Shown here piece after piece: positions 1-12,114 of a stretch of DNA of 64,000 nucleotides; the first letter of the stretch is position 1; every line of letters begins with the position of its first letter. The translations under genes were made by a program, and so were the position numbers. The stretch spans positions 332,189 to 396,188 of the forward strand of contig JACGCN010000044.1 of assembly GCA_014905825.1 (NCBI GenBank), written 5' to 3'. Below the pieces are notes generated by a model, which had not been told where the DNA came from, ran no database searches, and worked only from the letters and a program-made list of their open reading frames with translations. This DNA is from Lyophyllum atratum. Taxonomy: Eukaryota; Basidiomycota; Agaricomycetes; Agaricales; Lyophyllaceae.

Positions 1-629
1 CTCCGGGGTATACGCCATACCATAAAATGATTGGTGAAGGTTGGTGTTCTTGACGAACGTGCTGGGATCATTGGGGTCCGTCTGGTTGACTACCTGCGGT
101 GTATTAGTACCCGGCTTCGAGTTCCCCTTCTTGTTCTTATTTGCCAGAGCAATTCCAACGCCAACACCAATGGCTATTAGGGCAAGCAGCCCGATGACAG
201 ATGCAACGATCTACGGAGTGTCAGTATGGCAACAAAGCGAGGAAGGTGGCACATACAATCCATTTCGACCGCTTATTGCTCGACTGCGTGCTCTCCATCC
301 AGTCGGACGGCTTGTAGCTCTGGTTGGCATTATATTGGCCACCTGCGTTGGTCACGTCAGGTCTCGAGTGTGTAGCGGCTTGGGTATACATGAGGCCTCC
401 TGGAGCAGCCCGTGAACCTGCAGCCGTCAAAGGTATGTCCTGCGTTGAGTCGAAGGGTGACTGGGCTGGATAGCCCGCATGTTGCGGCATGGACTTATCC
501 GGGATGTCAGCATCAGACAGGATTCCGTTATGAGCGGCAGGCAATGCTGCTGCGCACCTGTGCATGAGTGTCATCGTAGTAGTTTTGAATGTCTGTCGAG
601 TGTTGTGGTTGGTCCCTGTAGTGGGCCAT
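1..629 (-). CDS. GH17-type cell-wall glucanase, N-terminal part (runs off the left edge)
   Basis: A type II membrane protein: a polar cytosolic tail, one transmembrane helix, then the start of an extracellular domain. Exon 2 (210 down to 1) reads a hydrophobic stretch IIVASVIGLLALIAIGVGVG, followed by a Lys/Asn/Pro linker and NTNLHQSFYGMAYTPE. The last string matches the first strand of basidiomycete GH17 (Scw11/glucan beta-1,3-glucosidase type) catalytic domains. The intron at 211-256 is GTATGT..CGTAG and joins KW to IIVAS. The catalytic Glu residues lie outside the window. The start is uncertain: an ATG at 629 in an excellent ACCATGG context opens MAHYRDQPQHSTDIQNYYDD, but an extra intron near 557 is then needed to reach the frame holding QSPFDSTQDIPLTAAGS. 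The family call rests on the short extracellular start and on the architecture. Confidence 0.6.
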
Positions 630-1037
630 GGTGGGGACTGGCTTCTGGCGATCCAGAGGTGGTCGTCGCGTGGATCAACAGATGGTTGAATCGTTGAAAT
701 AGGGATCTTCCTTGACCTTCCCCACGCCAACGATCTGTAGTGATTGGGCTATTTTTGTCTTGCCCATCAATGCCGTGCACCACACCTGACACCAAAAATA
801 GTCATCGGCAAAAGGTTAAATTCAGCCTTTGAAAGGGACTTCAAATGGAAGTTTGTACATAAGTATTTAGAAACTGCTACCTCAGTTCAACAGCCCTGTA
901 GTACATTAAATAAGAAGAGATATAAGTAGGTAAGTACTAAGATACGTAAATCAAGAAAGCAGGTCCGATAGTCGTCATGGGGTAAACATAATGTCCAGGG
1001 TATCATCCACCATATACAAATCAGAAACAGCAGAGGT

Positions 1038-2675
1038 CTAGCTTTTGAGGGTGTCAAGCGTTCCAGTCCGAGACGAACTTGGCTGCACAGCCGAGACGCG
1101 TTTCTGTTTCCGAAGAACCCGTGGATGCTCATCGCCGTCTGATGCATTGCCCTTTCTCCGGGATGGGAGGGTGCGACTTCGTTTCACGCCATGTGCAGAC
1201 TTTTCTGACGGGCTCTCAGGGACGGGCGACATGCTGCCTTCAGTTAGGATCCCATGCGACTCTGCGTAGAAGTGCTTTATAGTGTGAGTGTTTGGCTAGG
1301 GCAGCAACGTCACCTACCATTGTTATCCATTGTGGTCCGCCGCCGTGAAACGGGAGGTCGCACCCTGTTGACGAGTTTCCACCCACCACCAACGTGAGAT
1401 AGCTCCTCATCCGAGCTGGGGACGATGGTAATGTCCGCGATCTCGGACTGTGCAGGTGGCGGCGACCCAGACCTATCAGTTGGCGGGGGAGGAATGTCGA
1501 GCATGAAGTGGTCTTGATGTGCGATCAGGAACTCCAGCACTTGCTGGCTGAGGGCGTGTTCTCCCGGAGACATTTCGTGGTCGGGATGCGATATTAGGCC
1601 CGGTCGGAATATGACAGCGAGATCTAGAGGTATTTGAACAATGTATCACAGGAGGATTCGAATGACTGCGCGACGAACTAGTTGCTGTCATCAGGTTCTT
1701 TTCCGATTTCCGAGCAAATACTGAAAGGAGATCAAGGACATATAGCAGAAGGAATTGATTATGACGGGGCATCTGCTTGATTAGTCGTTTGTATGTCGCA
1801 ATAACTTCATCTTGATTGTATATCTGCTTTGCTAGATCATATGTGAGAATCGAGCGAGAATGAGAAGGAAGGTGACGCACTCAAGGCATCCCGAAACTTG
1901 GCAAGCCAATGAGTGTTTTCCTATTGTGACGAGGAAGGGAATGGGCGAACCAGATGGTACATATTGTGGGGTATCACGGGTTCCTGCGTTTGTTTAAAAC
2001 AGAACCAACAACATGTAAAAGAGAAGTCCTACAGGCATCTGCGTGAGGTATCTTCGGAAAACGCTGGCGACATCGTGGGTAGTATATGTCTCTTTCTTCC
2101 AGTCAATGTTTTTGCCATACTAAAGGCACATGGTCAGGAAAGCCGATGCTGCTAGTCCTAGGACGCACTCTTGGAGGAGATTCAAACTTCGCCTGTAGTT
2201 CGCGCATCCTCTTGTTCGACCCATTGACCCGAAACGTGCCCGGAACTTCCGTCGCTGTGAAACGAATTGATACGGCGAATTGCTTGAGAGGAAGGAGAGA
2301 TGAACCACGAACCGTGTTCTTTAAGATAAAGGCCGCTATGTGTCGGAACGTAAGAATACGGATAAGACCATGAATTCGCACCACATACCACTTCGCCACA
2401 ACCACTGGAACGTAACCCCACACGTAAAGGTCCCCGTTTGCGCCAGCAGTGGATATCTGGACATTCGCGTACTTCAAACTTTCTTTCAGTGGTTTGCCGA
2501 ATACGGACACCCCAGCGTCTAGATGCGCGAATTGAGCAATCCCTTGTCGGACATTGAGACCGCTGCCCACACCTGTTTTCGTGACATCGATATCCTTTTT
2601 CACCTTCTGGACAAAGGTAAAGTGGTTCCACCATGCCTTGAGGTTAGCTTTGGTTGGTTGAACGTTGGAGTCCAT
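1038..2675 (-). CDS. RhoGAP-domain protein (Sac7/Bag7-like), 396 aa, 9 exons
   Basis: A GTPase-activating protein that would switch off a Rho GTPase (Rho1-type by family) in the cell-wall/actin pathway. Splicing gives a continuous RhoGAP domain over about residues 75-290. VFGKPLKESLKYANVQIS comes first, then VPGTFRVNGSNKRM, whose Arg is the expected arginine finger. Next are YTTHDVASVFRRYLTQMPEP, then LIKQMPRHNQFLLLYVLDLL and NLAVIFRPGLISHP. The tail is Ser/Arg-rich and ends RTGTLDTLKS. Introns are 1238-1317, 1624-1678, 1832-1880, 1897-1950, 1984-2032, 2120-2168, 2255-2312 and 2336-2388; two exons are only 16 and 23 nt. The frame closes exactly. The start at 2675 (MDSNVQ) was chosen because coding similarity begins there. 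The frame stays open upstream to about 2897, so a longer N-terminus is possible. Confidence 0.85.
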
Positions 2676-3371
2676 TGGAGGAACGACGTCGGGGTCGAGC
2701 TCGCCGGGTTTGCTGCGCTTGAGGTCGGATGAACTAGGTGGGTTACGTTGGAAGAAGGGGAAGGTGCGTTTCGGGCGAGGGGTTGTGTAAAGCTGCGCCA
2801 GTTCGATGTGCGAGGCGAAGTCGATATAGAGCGTCGGACACAAGCTGGACGTTACAAGTGGGCTGGAGTACAGGGCTGGGCTTGTTGTCCTCTCCACATG
2901 ACGCGTGAATTGGCACAGCCACAGCAGTCCCTCAATTCGCTGCTTCGAGTCATCCCTATTCGGCTTGACTGCTCACGGTTCTAGTTCTGTACTAGACTCC
3001 TGTCCTTCTGGTGGGGCAGGCTGCGGTCGCAGCCAGCAGCCTGGTTGAAACGACGCCCGTGGAACAGAGGGTTCACCAATTGTATGGTACAGAACGACAG
3101 GCTTTGAGTGGAAAGACGCGACAAGATGATCGGGATGGGCGGCCGAGATAGGTGCAGTGCACACGACAAATCCCTGGATACTCTTTACCATCTCTTGAAC
3201 GTATTTCCAAGCGTCAATGAAGTTGGAGTTTGTCCAGTAATCACATGGACCTACATCCACAATGATTGCCTGTCAGCTGGATGACGGTTCCTGCCTATCG
3301 GCCGCCTAAATTGAAGGTTGAAACAGTGGGATGAAACTAAATGTCACAGGCGCTCTTGTAGTGCAACAACC
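2676..3371. other. Intergenic region between the divergent RhoGAP and GMC-A genes
   Basis: About 700 bases separate two divergently transcribed genes and should hold both promoters. A 95-codon frame on the minus strand (2973-3260) has no family signature I recognise and no paired exon, so I do not call it. Nothing else is supported here. Confidence 0.4.
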
Positions 3372-6097
3372 ATGGCCCTACCCAATCTCTCTTTCTTGTA
3401 CGCCCTCTTGGAGAGGCTCAAGCTCGCGTCGCGGCCCCACTTGGTCCTGGGAACAGGAGGAATTGCCGCTCTTACACTCATTTTGCGCTACATTTACTCG
3501 AAAGAAAATAAATATGTTTCCAATCTCGCGGAGGTGGGAAAGGTGTCGCAGTACGACGTGATCATTGTGGGAGGAGGTGAGTCCATGACCATCGTCGCTG
3601 CAATCTAGTTCTTAACATCACTCAGGAACCACGGGATGCGCTCTGGCGTCGAGGCTCAGCGAAGATCCATCCATTAAAGTCTTGTTGTTAGAGGCGGGTC
3701 AAAGGTCATTTCTATACCTCTTCAGCGCCGAGCATTTAGTTAAGGCATTTAACACGCTCAGTGGTACTGCTTTGGCCTTCAGCCGAATCCCGGTCTTATA
3801 TGGAAAATTATTTCCGACGAAACACGTCCTTCAGCTTCGAACCGAACCTCAAAAGCACGCGAAAGGTCGAACTCAATTTTGGCCTCGAGGTACTCATTCT
3901 ATGTTCAAAATCGGGTGTGCTTCACTTACGACTTGATATATTAGCAAAGCTGTTGGGAGGATGTTCGTCCCGTTCCCGTTCCTGTTCTCATCCACTAAAT
4001 TCTAACCATTACCTCTAGGTTCCTCTATGAATGCTCAAATGTGCGAATATTCAAACTTCAGTCATAACACGTAACTCACCTGTATACAGGGCTCAGTACG
4101 GTGCTCCAGAAGACTTTGATCAATGGGCAACCTTGATGAACGACGACTCTTGGTCGTGGAAGAACTTCTCCCCGTTAGTTGACTACTCTCTTTGAAGTTA
4201 CTTGTATGATATTAATAGCCATGCAGATATTTTGCCAAATTTGAACGCTTTCAACCACACCCAGATTACCCTCTCGTGGACGTAAACGCTCGTGGATCGT
4301 CTGGACCTATCCGTATTGGATACTTCAACAACGTTTCAAAGCCGTCAACAGCCTTCATCAAAGCCTGCACAAACGTTGGCATTCCATTCACTCCCGACTT
4401 TAACGTTTCTACAGGGACTCTAGGTGTCAGCAGAGTAAGTTACGTTTTTCCTAGGTCAATCGTGTATCTGCTGATCACGAAGTCTAGATAAGTACGTGTT
4501 TTCCTCGGAGATGATGCGTTGAAGCCCATGACAAGTCTTCCTAAGTGACATATGTTGACGAGAAGCGACGAAGAGTGTCCTCGGAATCCGCATATCTCAC
4601 CAAAGATGTTCTAGCGCGGAAGAATCTTACCGTCGCTGTCAATGCGCAAGTCACGCGTGTACTTTTCAAGGCTGAAAACGGGGAGAAACGCGCAGTGGGA
4701 GTTCAATTCGCCAACTCACGAAATGGAACCCGATACAGGGCATACGCACGCAAGGAGGTGGTCATTTGGTAAGTTACTCTACCACATCAGCGAAATTCCC
4801 TTTCGAAATCATGCTCTCAAATAGTGCTGGTGCAGTTCAGTCACCTCAAGTATATCTCTCCTTACATTACTTGAACCTCAACTGACATATCAAACGCTTT
4901 TAGATTCTGATGCTCTCTGGTGTGGGACCCGCTGAGCATCTCAAATCACACGATATCTCACTCGTCTATGACCTCCCTGGCGTTGGATCCAACCTTGTCG
5001 ATCACCCCGTAGTCGATCTGTACTTTAAAGACAAACACAATCGCTCCTTGAAGTACTTGGTGCCTCACAGCCTGTCGGATGCCTTCAAGCTATCTGCGGC
5101 ATTTGCACAATATTCTGTATGGGGAAACGGTGGCCCACTGGCAACTAATGTGAGTGTGTCTCGTCGTATCTGAGTATGCTGAAGGGAACAGGTCGTCTTA
5201 TGTTTCGAAAGTTTGGAGAATCAGCTGCATTCCTACGCTCGGACGATCCCGTTCTCTTTCCCAAGACCGAATATCCAGAAACGCTACCGGACAGTACTTC
5301 TGGATCCGGGAGCCCAGACCTTGAGTTCTTCACCACTCCATTAGCTTATAAGGTATGTTCTTCTCTTACGCGGCACGGTGGTATTGTGCCAATTGCAAAA
5401 TGCTCTCAGGAACACGGGAAGTTTATGTTCGACGTTCATACGTTCGCGCTTCATGTATATCTGTTGAGGTATGTCCTCTTATATTCATTCAAAGGTCCTC
5501 ATCCCAAAATTTAATGCCAAACAGACCCTCAAGCACCGGCTCGGTCCTACTGAAGTCTTCTAACCCATGGGATCTTCCCGTCGTGAATCCCAAGTATGCT
5601 CCCGTCATCGGCGTGAATAGAGCATTATCGACTCATGTGCTCCCTCCAGTTACCTTGAAGCACCAGAGGATATAGCCAAACTCCTACGCGGGGTGAAACT
5701 GCTGCTTAAAATTGCCCAGACCGAACCCCTCGCTGCCTATCTCGACCAGGACTTCAGACGTGAGGATCTGGACCACGGCACGCACCTCAAGACGGATGAG
5801 GAATTACTGGAGATGATCAAGGAGCGTGTGGAGACCGTCTACCACCCAGCCAGCACATGCCGCATGGCACCCCTAGAGCAGAATGGTGTCGTTGATTCGC
5901 AACTGCGCGTGTATGGCATCAAAGGCTTGAGGGTCTGCGATACCTCGGTGTTCCCTTGGATTGTCTCCGGGCACACAGTAAGTTCTGCTTCGCCTTCTTT
6001 TTCTGCCTCTTAGATCTCATCTTGATGCTAGACTGGTGCATGTTATGCTGTGGCAGAGAAACTAGCTGACATGATAAAGAAATCTATTCATGCTTGA
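3372..6097 (+). CDS. GMC oxidoreductase A, 634 aa, 16 exons
   Basis: FAD-dependent glucose-methanol-choline oxidoreductase (AA3-like; aryl-alcohol oxidase or choline-dehydrogenase relatives), oxidising an alcohol substrate that cannot be told from sequence. The N-terminus carries a hydrophobic segment ([19 protein letters not shown]), a probable membrane anchor or signal. It is followed by the FAD dinucleotide motif [20 protein letters not shown], the GMC region [21 protein letters not shown], and [18 protein letters not shown]. The C-terminal pair of catalytic residues is YHPAST (His) and SGHT (His). Exons 4, 5 and 10 are 18, 22 and 25 nt, and exon 8 is only 4 nt (4488-4491). The lengths sum to 1,905 nt. 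The start at 3372 gives the anchor directly upstream of the FAD fold. The paralog lies convergently at 8790-11630. Confidence 0.9.
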
Positions 6098-6341
6098 TGG
6101 AGCGACACATTGAATAATATACCTACAAGTACTGGCTGTCGTTGTATCTGGATTCAAGACTACTGTACTTTTTAATAAGTGAATCAGGATACTTTAACTT
6201 GAGCCCACACTTCCGTTTCGTCCGATGTCTCGCGACGCGCAGGAACGACCACGTGACGGACGTGTTCAACGTTGTCGCCATTTTGGGCCAACCACTGTTC
6301 AACTTTACCCTCTCCACTTGAACACCCCAGAAGGCCTGACC

Positions 6342-8506
6342 ATGTTCAAGGGAATACTCCCATCGAAGAGGATATCATCCTCGGACTTTACCATGGTCAC
6401 CACACTGGGAGATCTCAATGGTAAAGAGAACCTACCAACGGTAGCACCCCAAGTGGCTAAGAACACGAAACTGGCGGCTAAGGGCCAGGGACAAGCGGTC
6501 GAGAAAAAGAAGCGAGGAGACAACAAGAAAGCAAAGGAGGTCTGTGAGCAGCAGAGTGATGGTCCAACCATGATACAGGCATTCGACAGACTCTTAGTAC
6601 GTCGAATCTGTGATCCAACCATGACGAATGACTTATAGCAATGTTAATAGGATGATCTCCAAATCCCAACCACACTGCGTCCAAAACTAATGGGAATGGA
6701 CTCCACAGTCAAGGCAGCAATGCTCAAATCCTCGCAGACGATGGCACTTAACCCTCCAAGGCCAGTCACTCCACCTGTGACTCCACGACCTGCACCTCTG
6801 CGCCGCGTGCATAGCATCGAGTCTCTCGACTCTCCTAGGCCCTCGAAACCTTACCTGAACTATGACATCAATGAGCCCCCTAACCCACCGTTTGCGGGCC
6901 GCCAGGTTTCTGCGATCCATGGCTCACCCACCCCGCGCAAGTCGAGTGGACATGTACGTGGTATCTCTTTCGACGCGTTTTCTCGAAGCCAGGTCAACCT
7001 TCCCATGTCCACGTCCACTTTGGACCTTATTTCGTCCGGCAAACCAGGGAAGGACAAACTCCCAGCGGCCAGGAATCTATCGCCTACCAAGTTCTTCAGT
7101 ATTCTCTCTGGAACGTCAAGTACTCAGCTTGATACTGAAGACATCAAGAAACTGCGGCTGCTGCTACGAAATGAATCAGCAAGGTGATTTTTTTGCGCAC
7201 GATTTGCCGATTAAATCTACGCCAACACCGTACCCTTAGCTGGTCTCAGGAATTCCTGTCACTTGGTGGATATTCAGCTCTATTGACTAGGTTGAATGAA
7301 ATCCTGGAGGTGGAATGGAGGTAAGCAAACTAGTCGGTGCACATTACGCTGAAGATTTAACATGGGTATCCTTCAGAGAGGAGCAGCACGATGACCAAGT
7401 ACTTCACGAGCTGCTGCGATGCTTTAAAGCCCTATCCACTTCGTCAATCGGGTGCTTCGCGCTTCGCAGCTCGTGCCCCACGCCGTTCGTGCAACTGATG
7501 GCCTTGCTGTACTCGGACAAAAAGCCGGGAGAAGTGGCAACTCGCCAACTGATCGCTGACCTTCTGCTTATCTTGTTCGAGCTCTACCCTGCTTCCGCGC
7601 TTCCATCATTCGGCAACAGTGCCACTAGTAGCCCCTCAGGAAGGGCTCGTCCTCGTCGAGAAGCATGGGAGTCGGAGACGTCCGTAGCAAGCTCCAGCAA
7701 ACTTGTCACTCTCCCATCCCCTCACAAGAACCTCTTCTCTCTTATTCGTGCACTTCTTCTGACGCCTGCACCTCCTCCTTCTGAGTCACCCGCTGCCCCA
7801 GTCTCACCGCACGCATTCATAGAGTCATTGCATCTTCCAAGGATTTACAAAACGTACTTGCAGGAGCTCTCCGATGTTTGTAGAGACTACTTCTGGGTCT
7901 TCTGCCATCCAAACAATACGATTTGGGTCCTGCACGAAACCGATGAGGGGAAGGTGGAGAAACCAAGAGCTCCTGGCGGTATGACAGGAGGAGTAGAGTT
8001 TGAGGCAATGGGTTACTTCGTAAGACTTCATCTTTTCAGTTGAAATATCACTGCTTAGCTCTTCATGATAGACAACACACATGAAGCTCGTCAACGCCAT
8101 CTCGAAGGCTGCGGCTGATCTGAACTTCCCTAAGGATCACGATCACTCTGCGTACCGTTTCCATTCCGACCTTTTCCTGTCCGGCCTTGAACGCATCATA
8201 CTGGTAAGCTATCCGTATAATCAATGTGAGCTAATTTTGACGCTTTGGTTGAAGATTTCGCGGAAAGCATCCGCAACATATTATCCAACCCTTCACCTAG
8301 AATTGGCGCGTTATATTGATCACGCGGTTCGCTCAGGATACGAGCTCCCATATACCGTCTCAAGACTCATTGGAGCACCACCTACTGGTTTCGCGAAGGC
8401 CGTATCTTCGGGGAGGAGCACACCCGCACATCACATCACGCCAAAAAAGCGTGGAGGACCAGCGTTGCCCTCGCCGAGGAAGATCGAACCCATTAGATTC
8501 GAATAA
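6342..8506 (+). CDS. Formin-like GBD/FH3 (armadillo-type) protein, 631 aa
   Basis: Resembles the GTPase-binding/diaphanous FH3 module of formins but has no FH1 or FH2 part, so it is probably a Rho-type GTPase-binding scaffold. Residues 80-170 contain DDLQIPTTLRPKLMGMDSTV and a Ser/Pro-rich stretch. Residues 240-340 hold the helical core (LDTEDIKKLRLLLRNESASW, GYSALLTRLNEILEVEWREE, LHELLRCFKALSTSSIGCFA, LLYSDKKPGEVATRQLIADL). Further helices follow (LPRIYKTYLQELSDVCRDYF) with a basic tail. Six exons have introns at 6597-6650, 7184-7239, 7321-7376, 8020-8071 and 8204-8254. The first ATG of the open frame in good context, 6342, was taken as start. The gene sits between the two GMC paralogs; that order implies no functional link. 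Confidence 0.8.
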
Positions 8507-8789
8507 GTGCTGGTCACTGCTTTTGTGTTATAATCTACCATCTATCTCCGCTATTGTTGCTCTTCCTGCTGACTTTGTTATACGTAGCTATGATCGACAC
8601 GATACTAGATCAACGATTTGTACAATATGCCAGTGCCTATACCAATTCCAAATCACTGCTCTCGTTGCAGTTATACACTATGCTTATTGTCTCCTTGTGA
8701 AAATCTGGGGTATCATAATTTGGTACAAACAATTTACAAGTACATGTTAGTAAAATTAGTGTGACGAGGTATCGTTGGAGGCCTCCTTG
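8507..8789. other. 3' intergenic region between convergent genes
   Basis: An AT-rich 283-base stretch lies between the stop of the GBD/FH3 gene and the stop of GMC-B. It should carry both 3' UTRs and polyadenylation signals. No coding signal seen. Confidence 0.5.
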
Positions 8790-11630
8790 TTATGCCTTGG
8801 TTGAGACATATTGTTCCTTGAGTATGTCCGACAGCTTCTCGGCCATTGCCAATACTGCTCCAGCCTGTTTATAAATCGTCAGTGACATACTGCCGGACAA
8901 AGAAGCAATATTATTCACTGTGTGTCCAGATACAATAGTAGGGAATGCGGATGCATCGCATACCCTGAGGCCCTGAACTCCGTAGACGCGAAGTTGCGAG
9001 TCAACAACCCCTCCATCCTGGAGAGGGGCCATACGGCAGGAACCGGCTGGATGATAAAGAGTCTGCACGCGTTCTCTGACAATATCCGCGAGCTGTTCGT
9101 CATTCTTTTGCAGTAAATCATGGTCGAGCAATGGGTGCTTGTCTTCATGGTCGATGCGCGACGCAAGTGGCTCCGTGCGTGAAAGTTTGAAGAGTAGTTT
9201 TACGCCTCTGACGAGCTTCGCGACGTCCTCAGGCTCCTCTAAATACCTTGAATGATATTCAACATCGCCCAGTATGACACAGGAAGAATTCAAAATACCT
9301 GGGGTCTATGATCGGGTTGTCCCACGCGTTGTTGGACTTCAGGCGGATGCTTCCCTTGCTGGCAGGCCTGCAAGACATGTTTAAGTAAGGGACTATAATG
9401 ATATTGATATATGGCTCACCTCAACAATGTGACGTGTAACCCGGCAGTATGGATAGGGTACATCGAGCGGCCGTGATCCTGACCAAAAGTAGATCAGCCT
9501 AGCACGAATAGGACGAGCGAAAGACTGACCTTGTATCCAAAGATAGTCGAAAACAACTCCAGGTCAGGGCTGTCTGCAGCTGATGTGCTATCGTGGATCT
9601 TGGTGGGGTATTCGTCGGGGGCAAAAATCACAGGATCGTCCGACCGGACAAAAGCAGCTGCCTCTGCCACCTGTTGGGCCAGTGAGCCAGATTTCTAGAA
9701 ATGGCGACAAACACGAAAAAAAACTCACATTAGAGAGAACCGGCCCGCTACGACTAGCATAGTATTGAAACACGGAGCCCAATAACTTGAAACCATCGAG
9801 GACCGAATTGGGTCTGAGATGTTTCGGAGTAACATTCTTGTCTTTGAAAGCAAGATCGACGACTGGATGGTCGACCAGATTGGAACCAACGGAAGGGAGG
9901 TCATGTACAACTGGGATCTCGACCTCTTTGAGATTGCGGCTGTCACCCACACCAGACAGCATGAGGATCTGGTGGATGGTTAGATACAGACAGAAGAGGG
10001 TCAGCTGTGCTTACATGCGGGGAGTGGATAGCGCCAGCCCTGCAAATATCGTCGTTACTCGAAGCATGGACTGATGTCTAGGCGGTAACACATACGATAG
10101 AAGCACCTCTTTTCGGGCACGAGCCTGGTAACGAGGGCCATTCTTGGTATTCGCAAACTCCACACCGACTGCACGTGGACCCACGCTGGCCTCGGTGTCA
10201 AAAACGACTTTGGTTACATGGGCGTGGATAGCGACCACAAGATTGGGCCTTGCTAAAACCTCATCGGTCAGATAGGCGGTTTCAGACGAGACTCTTTTGC
10301 TATCTTCGTCAACATATGTCACTTTTCAACGAGTGATAGTTAGGACGCGATTAGAAAGTCGAAAGATGGGCCTCACTGATCTATCCATGTGCAGACACAG
10401 CATGTCAAAAACTGTTCAGGTAAATTATGTTTTCAACGTACCCTGCTTACGCCTCGGGTACCGCCAGTCGTATTGAAGTCGGGACTGAACGGAATGTTTA
10501 GTTCAGTACATGCCTTGACAAAGTCTTGACATTGCGGCTGGAATGAGCTGAAGTATCCAATTTTCATAGGTCCGTCGGAGCCCTTCCCGCTCGCGTCCAC
10601 ACCCGTGTATTTGGGATTGGGAACGTATTTCTCGAGTTTCCTGAAATAACTGCACATGCGAAATGAGTGGACACCCTGCAGTGTACAATTCCAAACACCT
10701 ACCGATGGAAATTCTCCCAGGACCAAGAATCATCTCCAGTGATTTTAGCCCATTCGTTGAAATCCCCTGGTGCACCATATTGGGCCCTGAGAAAAGTAAG
10801 ATATAAGGTGAGAGCGGTCAAGTCATCCAGAACAGCATGCGTACATCTGTGCATTGACTGAGGAACCTATACACGATGCACGCAATTAATACTAAAAGAG
10901 GTGAAAGTGAGTCAAAAATTGCACGTACAGCCTCCGAGCATCTTGCCTTTGACGAATAAAGTCAGTGTTAGAAGATGAGAGGGAATGGCGATTAGAACCT
11001 CTTGGCCAGTATCTCGTCTCTGCGTTTGCGAACTTCTGTGGTTCCGTATGGAGTTCGTAAACATGCTTTGTGTGGAACAACATGCTGAATGATGATGGGA
11101 GACGCGTTAAGAGCAGGCTTTTGCCACTAGAATTCGACGACGTTAGCGAGACATTTCCAGCGGATAGAACTCAGTTAACCCTCGCTAACCTTCCGCCAGA
11201 CTCTAGCAGGAGGACGCGTAGCGACGGATCCTCAGTGAGCCGCGAGGCTAGGACACAACCAGCCGTTCCTATGGCCCAGGATGGTCAGTCATGATACTAA
11301 ATAAAGTAGACTCCCATACTCACCTCCACCTATAATAATGAAATCGAATTCTTCCAACTTGGCTGCTGATTGCTTGTCTCCAACGCGCTGGCCGACACGG
11401 GACAAGTCCGTGACATACTTGGAACCACCAGGGAAGTTGAACATATTTCGAACGAGGATTCTCAATGCAAGGACTGTTGCTGCGGTAAGTAACCTATATA
11501 GAGCCGGGTGCGATTTCACAAGCTGTTTGCGCCTCGACGTGAGAATCAAGCTGAGTGTGGCAAACGCTAATACAGCAGGGGCCTGACGAGAGGGGGACCG
11601 AATTTCAAGCGGACGATGTTGGATGGGCAT
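8790..11630 (-). CDS. GMC oxidoreductase B, paralog of GMC-A
   Basis: Second FAD-dependent GMC oxidoreductase, with the same domain order and largely the same intron positions as the copy at 3372-6097. It starts MPIQHRPLEIRSPSRQAPAV with an ATG at 11630. A hydrophobic N-terminal region precedes the FAD motif FDFIIIGGGTAGCVLASRLTE. Later blocks are MLGGCSSVNAQM..YGAPGDFNEW, GVGDSRNLKEVEIPVVHDLP and [18 protein letters not shown], then the catalytic His pair YHPAGSCRMAP and SGHTAGAVLAMAEK. A 4-nt exon (10377-10380) reproduces the one in GMC-A. The N-terminus is longer than in GMC-A. Inverted-repeat placement around the GBD/FH3 gene suggests an old duplication; the proteins have clearly diverged. 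Substrate unknown. Confidence 0.9.
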
Positions 11631-12114
11631 CTGACCTTATATGTGTGTTCTAAGCGGCATGCAATAAAAGACTAATTTGCGTTCCACCAGGGCGGTGGGA
11701 GGATGGAAATCACATTGAAGTTTCCATTGATTTATGCGGGTCACATTGTACACTGTGTGAGAGGGGGCGTTAACGTATGATCACATGGACGTTTGGGCGA
11801 ATTCGAGAGATGGCTTCTAGTAGTATAGATGAGTGTGGCAACTTGCGAGTGCTAGAATTACCAGGGATCGCTGAGGCCTAGCAGGGCCTAGCATTTACAT
11901 ATCTTCTTTGCCTCGATGGATGCATGCATATAGGATGGTCGGGTTGACGCGGATGATCGACATTTGATCGTAATTGCTTCCGGCGCAAACGTCAACAAAT
12001 TTATCAACGTGCACCACGTGGAAAGAACCCCAACTCACTAATTATAAACTTCAAGGACTTCCACCTACTTCAACTCAGTGGCATTCAATGCAAGCCCCCT
12101 AACGTCATCATAAA
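11631..12114. other. Upstream region of GMC-B
   Basis: 484 bases between the ATG of GMC-B and the stop of the DnaJ gene, both on the minus strand. No coding signal. It should contain the GMC-B promoter and the DnaJ 3' UTR; the AT-rich TAATTATAA near 12038 is the only weak motif I note. Confidence 0.35.

Noticed and set aside
2103..2897. 264-codon minus-strand frame as an independent gene
   Set aside because: Its first part is exon 1 of the RhoGAP gene and the rest reads through three introns; splicing restores the RhoGAP domain.
2973..3260. 95-codon minus-strand frame between RhoGAP and GMC-A
   Set aside because: Compositionally plausible but without family signature or splice partners, and located in what must be promoter DNA of two genes.
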